In this document: positions 24,883 to 34,159 of the stretch, in pieces
How positions within the stretch are numbered: the first letter of the stretch is position 1
How the letters are laid out: every line of letters starts with the position of its first letter
Source: Gammaproteobacteria bacterium
GTDB lineage: Bacteria > Pseudomonadota > Gammaproteobacteria > HK1
Assembly: GCA_012103455.1 (NCBI GenBank)
Contig: WLWT01000001.1
Location: 854,001 to 918,000, forward strand
DNA: 64,000 nt
Direction of reading: 5' to 3'
Notes under the pieces: generated by a model
Told to the model about the DNA's origin: nothing
Database searches by the model: none
What the model saw: the letters and a program-made list of their open reading frames with translations, nothing else
Translations under genes and position numbers: made by a program

Positions 24883-26865
24883 CTAAGGCGCCGTCAACAG
24901 CTCACGCCACGCAGGCTCTACCGGGATCCGGCGCTCGAGCCCAGCGGCAAGGCTCGCCCGCATCTCGGCTAATCCACGCTCAGCACCGTCGGGGTCATTC
25001 AGCAGCGTGATGCCATGAAACCACATACCCACCACATCGCGCGGCGTGGCGCGCAGAATTTGCTTTGCCAGCCGCTGGACCGCCGCATCGTCGCCCGCGT
25101 TCAAACGCCAGTATAGATACGGCGCCGCAAGATCCGATCGTCTAGGCGCGCGTTCGAGCACATACTCGATTCGATCGTGCCAATTGCGCAGATATCGCGC
25201 ACGCAACGGGTCGATGGCCGGTGATTTGAGAGCGAATGCGAGATCAGAACGAATCACGACGGCCAGGACGGTGAGGCGCAGATTTGCGCCGGCGTCGATA
25301 TAGCGATCAACAGCGCACAGCAACGCATCCAGCGCGTGCACTTCCGCTCTATTTACCGGCTGCGCGCACTCAATTTTGTCTTTGATGTCACCCACAGCCC
25401 GCGTCACCAACGGCGCCAGGTGACTGCCACCCCGTCCCGAGTCGTCGATGAGCGGCGCGCATCGGGACGGCGCGGCAGCGGGTCTTGCCCACGTTGCCGA
25501 CTGCGTAACGGATGTGATTTGCCGAACCATGTCTACCGATCGCTCCAGCGTTAACGCCATCGCGCTTGCGATCACAAGCGCAGCCGGCGCGATGATCGCC
25601 GCGACCACCCGCGAGCGGTGTGCACGCCAACGCAGCGGGCGGGCCAACGCGCCAAGCGCAAGCGCAAGGTACGGCACACTGCCCGGATACTGAAACCAGG
25701 CTGTAGCGATACCGGCGAGCACAATGCCGAAGCTGACACCGTAGCCAATGTAGCGTGCCCGGCAAAACCACGGCACCGCCGCCGGTAGCGCCAGCGCCAT
25801 TAGCGCGCCTACAAGACCAGCGGACAACAATGCCTCGGCCAGAAAGTTATGGCTGTGAAAGTCGATGCGCTGCAATGCGTCCCAGTTCGGCCCGCCGTCA
25901 AGTCCGCTCACAAAGCTCACTTTGGCCAACCCTGCGTGTGCCAGTAGCGCGTCTGTGAATGAACCCCAGCCGGCTCCAGTCAGCAGCAATCGCGGGTCGT
26001 CCCCAATGGCCGAGAGAACAATCTCGCTCAACCGCGCGCGGCTCCAATACGACGCACCGAATAGCTCACCCAACAGGTACAGGCCCGCTATTCCGGCAAA
26101 CGGCATAGCCGTGGCCAAAATGCTCCCAGCCAGCCGCTTTCTTGCCGGAGGCCAACCCGTTCGCGTCAATGCAAATACAAGAATCGGGGCTAGCACAAAG
26201 CAAAACAGCAGTGCGGCACGGTTTGCGGACATCGCGACGATCACAAGGCCCGGTAGTAGACATGCGCTAACAAGCCACGGCTCACGTGTGCGGCAAAATG
26301 CGATCAGAATGGCCGGCACACAGATGCCATAGAACGCAAAATGATCACGAAACCGCGGATATGGGGAGAACACGGCGTCAGGGGAGGCCCAGAATGAGAG
26401 CGCGCACACAACGCAAATACTGAGCGCCGCGACGCCGGCCACCACAACCGCAGCACGCCGCATCCGCACCACCAGCATCGCACCCGCCGTCAGTACCGCA
26501 AGTTGCAGGTGCCAGGCGATACCTTCACCGATCTCAGGTGCGCCAAACCACGACAAGAGCGGAAATTCGACGCTGGGTGCGACGGCGAGGCTCCAAGCCG
26601 CCAGGCCGAGCGGGACGAGAACAAATGGGTGTAGAACGATGGCTTTGCAGACCCTGGGTGCACCGACGGCCAGGCCGAACAGTCCCAATGCCGTGATGAC
26701 CGTGAGGCCGTGCAAACCCATCAGCACACCGCCGGTACGCGGCCAGAAGCCGGCATGAAACACAGGACTTGCAAGCCATACCACTAATGGCGCCAGTTGT
26801 GTGGCGCCAACGATCAACACGACGCCAGCCCGCCGCCAGCCGCCCGCGCGGCACCGCGTGGTCAA
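24883..26865 (-). CDS. O-antigen-ligase-like polytopic membrane protein with C-terminal periplasmic region
   Basis: About 660 aa with roughly 10-12 hydrophobic segments over residues 1-430, then a soluble helical tail. It resembles WaaL/Wzy-type glycan ligases or polymerases: S-A-N-R-A-A-L-L-F near the middle and D-F-H-S-H-N-F-L-A-E-A-L-L-S-A-G-L-V-G, the family's large-loop His motif (N-x-Y-L-x-x in many). A glycan-attachment role is inferred. A TTG start is probable, 10 bp after the FecR gene stop. Confidence 0.65.
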   Translation of the reverse strand: MTTRCRAGGWRRAGVVLIVGATQLAPLVVWLASPVFHAGFWPRTGGVLMGLHGLTVITALGLFGLAVGAPRVCKAIVLHPFVLVPLGLAAWSLAVAPSVEFPLLSWFGAPEIGEGIAWHLQLAVLTAGAMLVVRMRRAAVVVAGVAALSICVVCALSFWASPDAVFSPYPRFRDHFAFYGICVPAILIAFCRTREPWLVSACLLPGLVIVAMSANRAALLFCFVLAPILVFALTRTGWPPARKRLAGSILATAMPFAGIAGLYLLGELFGASYWSRARLSEIVLSAIGDDPRLLLTGAGWGSFTDALLAHAGLAKVSFVSGLDGGPNWDALQRIDFHSHNFLAEALLSAGLVGALMALALPAAVPWFCRARYIGYGVSFGIVLAGIATAWFQYPGSVPYLALALGALARPLRWRAHRSRVVAAIIAPAALVIASAMALTLERSVDMVRQITSVTQSATWARPAAAPSRCAPLIDDSGRGGSHLAPLVTRAVGDIKDKIECAQPVNRAEVHALDALLCAVDRYIDAGANLRLTVLAVVIRSDLAFALKSPAIDPLRARYLRNWHDRIEYVLERAPRRSDLAAPYLYWRLNAGDDAAVQRLAKQILRATPRDVVGMWFHGITLLNDPDGAERGLAEMRASLAAGLERRIPVEPAWRELLTAP

Positions 26866-26875
26866 AGTGCGGATA

Positions 26876-27598
26876 TCACCGCCGGCGGATGCGTGGGATG
26901 GGTACCCGCCGCACCGCCTGCAACGTTCGCATCAGATCGCGAATCGTGTTCAAGCGCATCCGCCGTGGCGGACTCGGTGGACTGTTCGCGTCCGGGATCA
27001 CTGTACCGAAGCCCGCCTGACTGATGGTAACGCTGCCGAATGGGTTTGATACGTCAATGGCCTGCAAGCGCTCCGCCCCTTCCGGTTCCAGCAAAATCAC
27101 GGTAGCGGCCGACCCTTTGACCTCGCCAACCACCTGAGTGCCACGGATCCCGATCGTTGCCGTTGGCAATATCACTTCCATCGCGCGCGGTCGGCGTTTG
27201 GCGATCAAGCCACTGAAGAACCTGAAAACGCCACGGAAAACGCTGGCTTTGAACTGATCTTGAGCGGGCGTGTCGTCAAGCGAAAGCCGGTCGATACGCA
27301 TCTCGGTCTGGGCGCTCAGCTCAAACCGCGTGCCATCGGAAAAGCGTAACTTCGCCCACGAGCGTTGCCCGGTCTTGATGTTTTCGCCCTGAAACAGCTC
27401 AGCACCGGCAGTGACCTTCCGTTCTTGGCGCTGCACGGACACCGCCGCAACATCGCCACTCGCTTCCTGAACACGCCCGACCGCGGTAGCTGCATGTACC
27501 GGTACCATTACACTTGACAGCAACCCTATAAACACCACCTGATTCAACGCGCAGTTGCATCGTGCGCTGATGTATGCGATCAGCCGAATTTGTCGCAT
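26876..27598 (-). CDS. FecR-domain exported protein
   Basis: A 240-aa protein with a signal peptide (L-N-Q-V-V-F-I-G-L-L-S-S-V-M-V-P-V-H-A-A) and a FecR domain: V-T-A-G-A-E-L-F-Q-G-E-N-I-K-T-G, L-R-F-S-D-G-T-R-F-E-L, F-R-F-F-S-G-L-I, V-I-L-P-T-A-T-I-G-I-R-G-T. Stand-alone FecR proteins are periplasmic and often sit with secretion or glycan genes. The proline/arginine-rich tail P-P-S-P-P-R-R is unusual. Probably co-transcribed with the ligase-like gene. Confidence 0.85.
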   Translation of the reverse strand: MRQIRLIAYISARCNCALNQVVFIGLLSSVMVPVHAATAVGRVQEASGDVAAVSVQRQERKVTAGAELFQGENIKTGQRSWAKLRFSDGTRFELSAQTEMRIDRLSLDDTPAQDQFKASVFRGVFRFFSGLIAKRRPRAMEVILPTATIGIRGTQVVGEVKGSAATVILLEPEGAERLQAIDVSNPFGSVTISQAGFGTVIPDANSPPSPPRRMRLNTIRDLMRTLQAVRRVPIPRIRRR

Positions 27599-27940
27599 GT
27601 GCTGACACTCCTGCTGCGAATGGTATTCATGACCGTAAGCTAAAAATCTTTGCCGCTAACACAGAATCCGCGGCAATGCCGATTCGAATAAAACGCTTCC
27701 CCGCTTCTGCTTACTCGTTTCACGAAGGTTTGTTTTTAGGAATATAGTTTGTCATGATATTCTGCATCACGGCATCATTGTATTTCGCCGAATCGCGATT
27801 CATTAATTGCAACGATTCATTCAATTGCAAACTGAGGGGCCGTAGTCGGTAACGCAACGCCAAGATAAATCCAATGACGAATCAGGATAGTCATTGGCGA
27901 AGATGGGTAGTCATTTCACGGAATTTTGGGAGAAAAACAG
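27599..27940. promoter_or_regulatory. Divergent AT-rich intergenic region
   Basis: About 340 bp between divergent FecR and barrel genes, notably AT-rich at 27640-27830. AATTGCAA occurs twice, at 27805-27812 and 27823-27830 (18 bp apart), and TAGTCATT occurs twice around 27890-27915. Candidate regulator sites; no gene seen. Confidence 0.4.
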
Positions 27941-28999
27941 ATGCGGTCGCAATGTCTAGCAGCGCTAGCCCTCGTTGTCATCAGTTTGTTGCTGCCGCTG
28001 TCCGCGGGCGCGCAGTATTACAGCACGGACTACGGTACGACGGCACAATCAGGTAGTGCTGTTACCACTCAAGAAACGGTGAGAACCGCATCCACGGTTG
28101 TATCCAACTTGATATCAAGCCGTATTCGCGGTGCGTTGAGCGGTCGTGGCACAGGCGTGCGGCGCAGTGCCGGCGGCGCTACCGTTGAAAGTCAATCCGG
28201 CCTGTCCGGTGGCGGTCGCGGCCTGATGTGGGGATTGTGGGGCAGTTATTCGCGCAACGAATCGGAAAACGATCTGCCGTCAACCGCGTTTGAATCTGAC
28301 CTCGATTCGTTTTTCGGTGGCATTGACGTCGCTCTGAAAGACAATGTGATCCTCGGCGTTGCGGTCGGTTACGAACACAACGACATAGAAACTCAATTCA
28401 ACGCCGGTGAGCAGGACATAGATGGCTATACGATCGTGCCGTACCTGGGCATTATCGTGTCACGGGATCATTTCAGCGTTGGCGGTAACCTGAGCGGCGG
28501 CTATTCGTCACTGGATATCAGCCAGTTCCGCACCTTCAACGGTGCGCGCATCAGCAGTACGCTCGATTCAGAGCGCTGGTTCCTGGCTGGCAATGTCAAC
28601 GCGACACGGCCGTTTGGCAACTGGCTGTTCACCGGACACGGCGGTCTGTTATGGGCGGAAGATGAGCAGGACGCCTTCATTGAGAGTGATGGCTCCGCGG
28701 TCGCCGCCCGTGCCACGCAACTTGGCCAGGTCCAGTTGGGTGGCGAAGTGGCCTATGCTTTAGATGCATGGGAACCCTACGCCTCGGCGACCTACGCGTA
28801 CGATTTTGAACGCGAAAAAACTGTTGTAAGTGCAGGTCAGGCACAGCCTGCTAACGACCGTGACGATGTTCTGTTCGGCGTTGGATTGCGTTACTTCGGT
28901 GACCACGGAATTTCCGGCAGTCTCGAGTTCAACGCTGTCACCGGCCGCGAAGACTTTGAGAGTTATTCCGGTACGGCGAGCATCCGCGTCGAATTCTGA
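27941..28999 (+). CDS. Outer-membrane autotransporter-type beta-barrel protein
   Basis: About 352 aa with signal peptide M-R-S-Q-C-L-A-A-L-A-L-V-V-I-S-L-L-L-P and a C-terminus ending I-R-V-E-F, the terminal Phe of outer-membrane barrels. Alternating aromatic strands (L-M-W-G-L-W-G-S-Y-S-R-N, V-I-L-G-V-A-V-G-Y-E-H-N-D, L-G-G-E-V-A-Y-A-L-D) resemble autotransporter barrels with only a short passenger. GGGAG eight bases before ATG 27941. Next gene follows closely. Confidence 0.75.
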   Translation: MRSQCLAALALVVISLLLPLSAGAQYYSTDYGTTAQSGSAVTTQETVRTASTVVSNLISSRIRGALSGRGTGVRRSAGGATVESQSGLSGGGRGLMWGLWGSYSRNESENDLPSTAFESDLDSFFGGIDVALKDNVILGVAVGYEHNDIETQFNAGEQDIDGYTIVPYLGIIVSRDHFSVGGNLSGGYSSLDISQFRTFNGARISSTLDSERWFLAGNVNATRPFGNWLFTGHGGLLWAEDEQDAFIESDGSAVAARATQLGQVQLGGEVAYALDAWEPYASATYAYDFEREKTVVSAGQAQPANDRDDVLFGVGLRYFGDHGISGSLEFNAVTGREDFESYSGTASIRVEF

Positions 29000-29096
29000 C
29001 GCCGGAGCCGGCATTCGTGGCCTGCAGAAGAACGGTGGGCCACGGGCCGCAACCTCAGTCCATGCCAAACTTGCTTATGCTAAAGAGGCTGAGTTT

Positions 29097-29966
29097 TTGC
29101 GCAGCACTATTTGGCTCGTGTTCGCAGTCTTGGCTGCTACGGGATGCCGCGACCCTGCACTTCTGATCAATCCTCACGCGAATGCCACACGAATTGCCAC
29201 GGACGCCGGCTTCGAGCGGCGCGACATCGATTCATCCCCGTTTGTTATCGCAACCTTCTTTCGCGCCGGACCTGGAAACCGGTTGCGCGTCTACATTGAG
29301 GGGGATGGCCGCGCGTGGCTGAAACGGTATCAGCTCTCCGCCAATCCAACGCCCGTCAATCCTGTTGCCCTGCGCCTTGCGGTTCAAGATCGGACGGCAA
29401 GCGTTTTGTACCTCGCGCGGCCGTGTCAGTTCACGGCACAAACACGGCGCGGCTGCCGCCCGCAATATTGGTCGAGCCACCGGTTTGCGCCCGTAGTCGT
29501 GCAGTCGATGAACGGTGTCATCAATACATACCTCGAGCGTCTATGGGCTGAAGGCAACAACACGGCTGATATCGAGCTGGCCGGTTATTCGGGTGGCGCT
29601 GCCATCGCCGCGCTGATCGCCGCCATGCGCGCCGATGTCAAACGGGTCATCAGCATCGCGGGCAATCTCGATCACGCCGCATGGACTGCATACCATGGCG
29701 TCAGCCCATTACGCGGATCACTCAATCCCGCCGACGCCGCCGGCGCATTATCCGCGATGCCCCAGATTCATTTCGTAGGCGGCCACGATCGGATCATTCC
29801 ACAAGTGCTGGCCGATGGGTTCGTACGCCGGCTTGGGCCATACCACAACGCACGAATTGTTGTAGAACCCGATTTCGATCACACGTGCTGCTGGGCTGAC
29901 AACTGGATGCAACGCTTGTGCCGCGCCGCCGTCAGCACGGATCCGGAGTCATCCATAGCGTGCTGA
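29097..29966 (+). CDS. Lipoprotein alpha/beta-hydrolase-type protein
   Basis: About 289 aa from a TTG start with AGAGG nine bases upstream. Lipobox L-A-A-T-G-C near residue 17, so probably an anchored lipoprotein. Hydrolase triad: nucleophile A-G-Y-S-G-G-A-A, V-G-G-H-D-R-I-I-P (Asp), and D-F-D-H-T-C (His). Follows the barrel gene on the same strand. The substrate is unknown. The longer frame upstream overlaps the barrel gene and is rejected. Confidence 0.7.
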   Translation: MRSTIWLVFAVLAATGCRDPALLINPHANATRIATDAGFERRDIDSSPFVIATFFRAGPGNRLRVYIEGDGRAWLKRYQLSANPTPVNPVALRLAVQDRTASVLYLARPCQFTAQTRRGCRPQYWSSHRFAPVVVQSMNGVINTYLERLWAEGNNTADIELAGYSGGAAIAALIAAMRADVKRVISIAGNLDHAAWTAYHGVSPLRGSLNPADAAGALSAMPQIHFVGGHDRIIPQVLADGFVRRLGPYHNARIVVEPDFDHTCCWADNWMQRLCRAAVSTDPESSIAC

Positions 29967-30372
29967 CGCGGGAGCATTCTATCTGCGTTATGGGGCCACA
30001 AAAGCTGCGTTGGGACACCTGCTCAAATCGATGGCCCATAGCCGCTGCAATCGGGCCATCCAGCTCATTGACGTAGAACGTAAAATAACGGCGCTTTCGG
30101 GAAACCACTAACAGTTTCCTCGCGGTGTAGCCATCGGTAGAAATAAACAATGTCGATATTCAAGTTCCAAGAACGTAACTCGGTGATGTTCGCAGAAGGC
30201 TAAAGGGCGCCTCTAAAAATGCACTTTTTCCGCGATTGCGGCGTCAGCTCCGTGCTCGAATCCTCAGGTATCACCTATACACTGCGGTTGCGCGCGCGGT
30301 GCTTCCTTGCACTCACGAAAAAATGACTATTTTTAGCAGGTGCCCAATAGTTAATTGAGAAATACGCCGTGC
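29967..30372. other. Intergenic region containing MITE-1 copy C
   Basis: About 400 bp between convergent genes. Contains MITE-1 copy C. The remaining 240 bp has only a short leftward frame (near 29932-30150) without recognisable motifs. Confidence 0.55.
30205..30345 (+). mobile_element. MITE-1 copy C (141 bp)
   Basis: GGGCGCCTCTAAAAATGCAC at the left end and TTTTTAGCAGGTGCCC at the right, with the family interior in the same order. Marks the left edge of the glycan-type cluster. No clear target duplication. Confidence 0.9.
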
Positions 30373-32028
30373 CTAAGATTCAAGTCGGTGCCCGAATCGT
30401 TTAACCGTTCGAAACGTTGAAACCGGGAAGGAGTCAGGGTCTTCCTGCGTTGCTTTCGGATTTACGAGGCCATTCCAGAACAAGCGCGGCGGCGATGAAA
30501 TCCGGGCATTGGTCTGCGCCTCGACGGCGTCCGTGATTGCGACCTCTGTTTCCGTAATCGCAATCGCACGGGACCAACGAAACTGTGCGCGTCCTTTCGC
30601 CATCGGAGCAGCCGACTGATTAATGGCGGTACCGGAGCGGATCCGAACCCAATCAATCATGGCTCTAAGCATCGTTGCGCTCCATGCGAAAGTACAGCCG
30701 ACACGCAACACCAGGCGGGATAGAAATCCCGGGAAAAAGAATGTTGCAGGCCGAAGAGGCGCCTCCAGGCGCAGTTCATTTTCCTCTAACGTCATCGAAC
30801 GCGACGTGTCGTATCCGTTGTTGACCCACGTAGTGACGTCCTGTTCGAGCGCGAGCCCGTGATCTTCGAACAGGCAGACTTGGTCGCGATAAGCGCGGAC
30901 TGTACCGCCTCCTGCCGCTGACACAAATACATGCAAGTTGTCTCGATGATAGGCGGCTACCAGGGAATTCTGGCGCAATGTCCAGCCCTCAGGATATGAC
31001 TCAGCAAAACGTGGCGCAGCCCGCTCCGGAGCGTGTTCCACGATGTCCAAAGCTACCAACGGTAGATGCGACCAACGGCAAAATCGAAGGTCGTCACCTA
31101 CAATGGCACTCAGCGCTTTTTCGGCGGGCGAGAATTCTTTCAGTAGGTTGACAAGTGAGGCTGCTGTTTCGTCATGCTCGGCTAGCAACGCGAATCCGAT
31201 GCGGCTCACATACGGATTCAAACACAATCCGGATTCGGGACTGATAGTTGTGTCCGGATGAATATGCGGAAGCATGAACGCAGTGAGTCTGCGCATGGGC
31301 GATAGACATTCGTCGTCGCCCGTTACCGCGTTGAACAACATGCAATAGTCCAAGAGGACGCTGCAGTACCCGAGATCCATCCCGCCAATTTCGGGAAACC
31401 ATCCTTCGTCCGTTTGTCTAGCCAGCGTGTCTTGCAGTGCATCTTTGGCCGCGTCGCGATAAATGTCGTCGCCAGTAACTTTCCAGATGAGCGCAAGCGC
31501 TGCTGCGGCAGCAGCCTGGTGATTGGCTTTGACTTTGTCTCGGCGCGCGGCAAGCCATGTCCCTGAAGCGCGTAATACGTGCTCCAAAACGTCGCGGTCC
31601 GCGCGCTCGATTTGTTCATCTAATAGTCTGGCAGCTAAGCCGTATGCAATAGCTGTGAATTCGGTTACTGCGAATCCGCGCTCCCCTTTGTACCATTCAT
31701 CAAAACAGCCTTCCTTGTATTGCTGGCGGCGGAGTTGTTCGAGTCCTGCCGAAAATCCACCGTATAGTCGTTCACGATCCGGCAATGACTCACTAGCGGC
31801 GAGTGAATCGAACTTGCCTGACGCCAGCATCCCTAATGTGGCGCCTGCCTCCTGAAAACGCGCATCGGGAAACTCCGATGTTTTGTCGCGCCAATACGCG
31901 TAATGAAAACAACCGAAACTTGGAGACAATGGATCCCCGTCTTGCATCGTGATGAGCCGCCACGCGTTGGCGCACACGAATTCCGCTTGAAAACTAAAGT
32001 CGTCCTGCGCGTGTTGGGAGGTGAACAT
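30373..32028 (-). CDS. Unrecognised protein, probable alpha-alpha toroid, glycan cluster
   Basis: About 551 aa, no assigned function. Repeated helical pairs with aromatic clusters (Y-G-L-A-A-R-L-L, A-A-A-A-A-L-A-L-I-W-K, D-E-G-W-F-P-E-I-G-G-M-D-L-G-Y) suggest an alpha/alpha barrel as in glycan lyases and epimerases; the C-terminal third looks beta-rich, as in heparinase-like enzymes. First or last gene of the leftward glycan set after the DprE-like pair. ATG 32028 is preferred to TTG 32043. The enzyme class is inference. Confidence 0.55.
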   Translation of the reverse strand: MFTSQHAQDDFSFQAEFVCANAWRLITMQDGDPLSPSFGCFHYAYWRDKTSEFPDARFQEAGATLGMLASGKFDSLAASESLPDRERLYGGFSAGLEQLRRQQYKEGCFDEWYKGERGFAVTEFTAIAYGLAARLLDEQIERADRDVLEHVLRASGTWLAARRDKVKANHQAAAAAALALIWKVTGDDIYRDAAKDALQDTLARQTDEGWFPEIGGMDLGYCSVLLDYCMLFNAVTGDDECLSPMRRLTAFMLPHIHPDTTISPESGLCLNPYVSRIGFALLAEHDETAASLVNLLKEFSPAEKALSAIVGDDLRFCRWSHLPLVALDIVEHAPERAAPRFAESYPEGWTLRQNSLVAAYHRDNLHVFVSAAGGGTVRAYRDQVCLFEDHGLALEQDVTTWVNNGYDTSRSMTLEENELRLEAPLRPATFFFPGFLSRLVLRVGCTFAWSATMLRAMIDWVRIRSGTAINQSAAPMAKGRAQFRWSRAIAITETEVAITDAVEAQTNARISSPPRLFWNGLVNPKATQEDPDSFPVSTFRTVKRFGHRLES

Positions 32029-32055
32029 GTAAATGAGACTCAATCTAGGGCACCT

Positions 32056-32796
32056 CTAGATGTTCAGGCGCTTGAACACAAACCACGGAACAAACTGTAG
32101 TACGGTCATGACCAACGCCCACCAATTTGGCAAGTAGCACATACCGATATCTTTGCCCAAGTTTTTGGCGATACGTTCCGCTATTGCCTCCGGGGACGCA
32201 GCCGGTAACGGCGTTGATTGGCCAAAAGTCATGCTGGTCGCAACAAATCCCAAGCGGTAAAACTGGACACACGCTCCACCTTGGCGAGCCAACCAGTGCC
32301 TGCATGCTTCGAAGTAAGTCTCCAGCCCACGTTTCGCCGCACCGTAGACCATGTTATTGCTGCGTCCGCGCACACCCGCGACAGAGCCGATGCCGACTAG
32401 ATTTCCTTGCGGAGCAGTTGCGAGGTCGGGCAAGAATGCATTCACGATATCTACCGCGCCTAAGAAGTTGACTTCGATTAGGTCGCGCACGAACCCGGGG
32501 TCGATTGGACCTGAGTCAACTTGCGGATCACTCGCGCCTGCGACCACGACGACATTATCTATACCGCCCAATTGCCCAAAGACTTCGTTACGCAATGCAG
32601 TCGCGTCAAACGAGCGCAGGTCCACGGCCATCACCGCAACGCGCGTGCGAAAGCGCAGTTGTAAGTCTTTTTGTTGTGGGGTTAAGTCCGCGATGTCGGT
32701 TGCGATGAGGAACAATTCATGCCGATCTTCAGCAAGCCGTTCGGCTATCGAGCGGCCTACGCCAGCGGAGGCGCCAACAATTACAGTACGTGACAT
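32056..32796 (-). CDS. DprE2-like short-chain dehydrogenase
   Basis: 246-aa SDR: V-I-V-G-A-S-A-G-V-G-R-S-I-A cofactor loop, N-V-V-V-V-A-G-A-S, catalytic Y-G-A-A-K-R (Tyr/Lys), and a hydrophobic C-terminal W-W-A-L-V-M-T-V-L-Q-F-V-P-W-F tail that could touch the membrane. Its start directly abuts the stop of a DprE1-like oxidoreductase. In mycobacteria that pair epimerises polyprenyl-phosphoryl ribose to arabinose via a 2-keto intermediate; a similar lipid-linked sugar epimerase is likely here. Confidence 0.8.
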   Translation of the reverse strand: MSRTVIVGASAGVGRSIAERLAEDRHELFLIATDIADLTPQQKDLQLRFRTRVAVMAVDLRSFDATALRNEVFGQLGGIDNVVVVAGASDPQVDSGPIDPGFVRDLIEVNFLGAVDIVNAFLPDLATAPQGNLVGIGSVAGVRGRSNNMVYGAAKRGLETYFEACRHWLARQGGACVQFYRLGFVATSMTFGQSTPLPAASPEAIAERIAKNLGKDIGMCYLPNWWALVMTVLQFVPWFVFKRLNI

Positions 32797-34143
32797 CTAC
32801 AATTCCAGCCGGCGTGAAAGTTCGGAACCAAATTGGCGTTTCGGATCGAAAGCGTCGATCGCAGCCTTGAATTTACCGTATTCCGGATACTGTCGGCGCA
32901 CGCTCCCGGCCGAAATCCTGCCGTCTTTCAATATGGCGCTGCGGGCCCCCACGTCGATGTTGATCTGGTCCAAACTTGCCAGGAATTCCCTGCTATTGGC
33001 GTTGGCCGGCAAGTCTACGGTGAAACTTGTGCCAGTTCCCGTATAACTCAAGTAGCTCCCGTCTGCGCCAGCAAAAGACTTTACGGTAGTGAGCGCGATA
33101 CACGGCTCGTGGCGCTCCAACAAAGACCAAAAAGCAGATAGATATTCCGACTCTGCGCCAATCGGAATGAGTGTCTGTTGTTCTATGAAACCGGCGTCAC
33201 CAAAACCGTAGAAGTAACTTTCTTTGCCATACGCTGGGTATAGAAAGTCAAACAAATGAATTAATTGCGATTGGCTTGTGTGCAGCGATTTATATCGGTA
33301 AAGCGCATTAACCGAAGGTAACGTTATCCGCGAAAATATTTGCCTCCGACGCCACTCTCTTGCGGATGTCTTCAGGCGGTTCTGCCAACGCGGCTGTGTA
33401 GATTCGGCGGGTTCTTGGGTCCGTTCCGCGCGCACGAGTAAACCTCGATGCGACGACTTGTTTTTCGGTCGGGTTAGATCGAACCAGCCATAACACATGT
33501 CCGATTCGAGCGACGACTGCCGCACTCGTTCAAACAGATTTTCGAGGGAATCCACTGCATCGACCCGATTGCGTACGTAAGCGCCCCCGAGTGGTACAAC
33601 TTCGAGGCGGGCCGAGAGAATGACCCCTGTCAATCCCAACCCGCCAATAGTCAATTCGAGTACGTCAGCATTAGACGACTCGCTGCAAGTCATATGTCCG
33701 TGACTAGGATGAAACAGCGTCAGCTCGCGAACGTGCGCACCGAACACTCCTTCGCGCGCATGGTTCTTTCCATGCACGTTGCCGGCAATACAACCGCCAA
33801 TTGAAATTGCCGGATATCCCGGTTGGACTGGAAGTTCATATCCCTGCTCAATCAAGAATCCAAACAACTTCCCGAGCGAAATGCCGGCCTCTACATCAAC
33901 AGTTCCAGCATCAGGGTCGAACGCAAGAATGCGGTTGAACGCGGTCATGGACACCGTCTTACCGGTGTTCGTAAATCCCGCACCGACGTACGAGAGCCGG
34001 GCCCCACACGCTATCCCGCCGTCGGCGAATGATTGCTCGACATGGCGCGCGCGATCGGGTTGCAGCAGGTCCGCGGACGTGCGGCACTGTCGATCCAAAC
34101 TGATTGCGTTTACGAGCACAATTGCGATCTGCGGTGGAATCAC
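32797..34143 (-). CDS. DprE1-like FAD-dependent oxidoreductase
   Basis: 448-aa FAD-linked oxidase: N-terminal V-G-A-G-F-T-N-T-G-K-T, P-G-Y-P-A-I-S-I-G-G-C-I-A-G-N-V-H-G-K-N-H, G-G-L-G-L-T-G-V-I-L-S-A, and C-terminal D-A-F-D-P-K-R-Q-F-G-S-E-L-S-R-R. These follow the VAO-fold pattern and DprE1 order. One base separates nothing from the SDR partner: the stop and the next start are adjacent. Likely makes a keto-sugar on a polyprenyl carrier for the SDR to reduce. Confidence 0.8.
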   Translation of the reverse strand: MIPPQIAIVLVNAISLDRQCRTSADLLQPDRARHVEQSFADGGIACGARLSYVGAGFTNTGKTVSMTAFNRILAFDPDAGTVDVEAGISLGKLFGFLIEQGYELPVQPGYPAISIGGCIAGNVHGKNHAREGVFGAHVRELTLFHPSHGHMTCSESSNADVLELTIGGLGLTGVILSARLEVVPLGGAYVRNRVDAVDSLENLFERVRQSSLESDMCYGWFDLTRPKNKSSHRGLLVRAERTQEPAESTQPRWQNRLKTSAREWRRRQIFSRITLPSVNALYRYKSLHTSQSQLIHLFDFLYPAYGKESYFYGFGDAGFIEQQTLIPIGAESEYLSAFWSLLERHEPCIALTTVKSFAGADGSYLSYTGTGTSFTVDLPANANSREFLASLDQINIDVGARSAILKDGRISAGSVRRQYPEYGKFKAAIDAFDPKRQFGSELSRRLEL

Positions 34144-34159
34144 CCCGTGGGTTGGGCCA

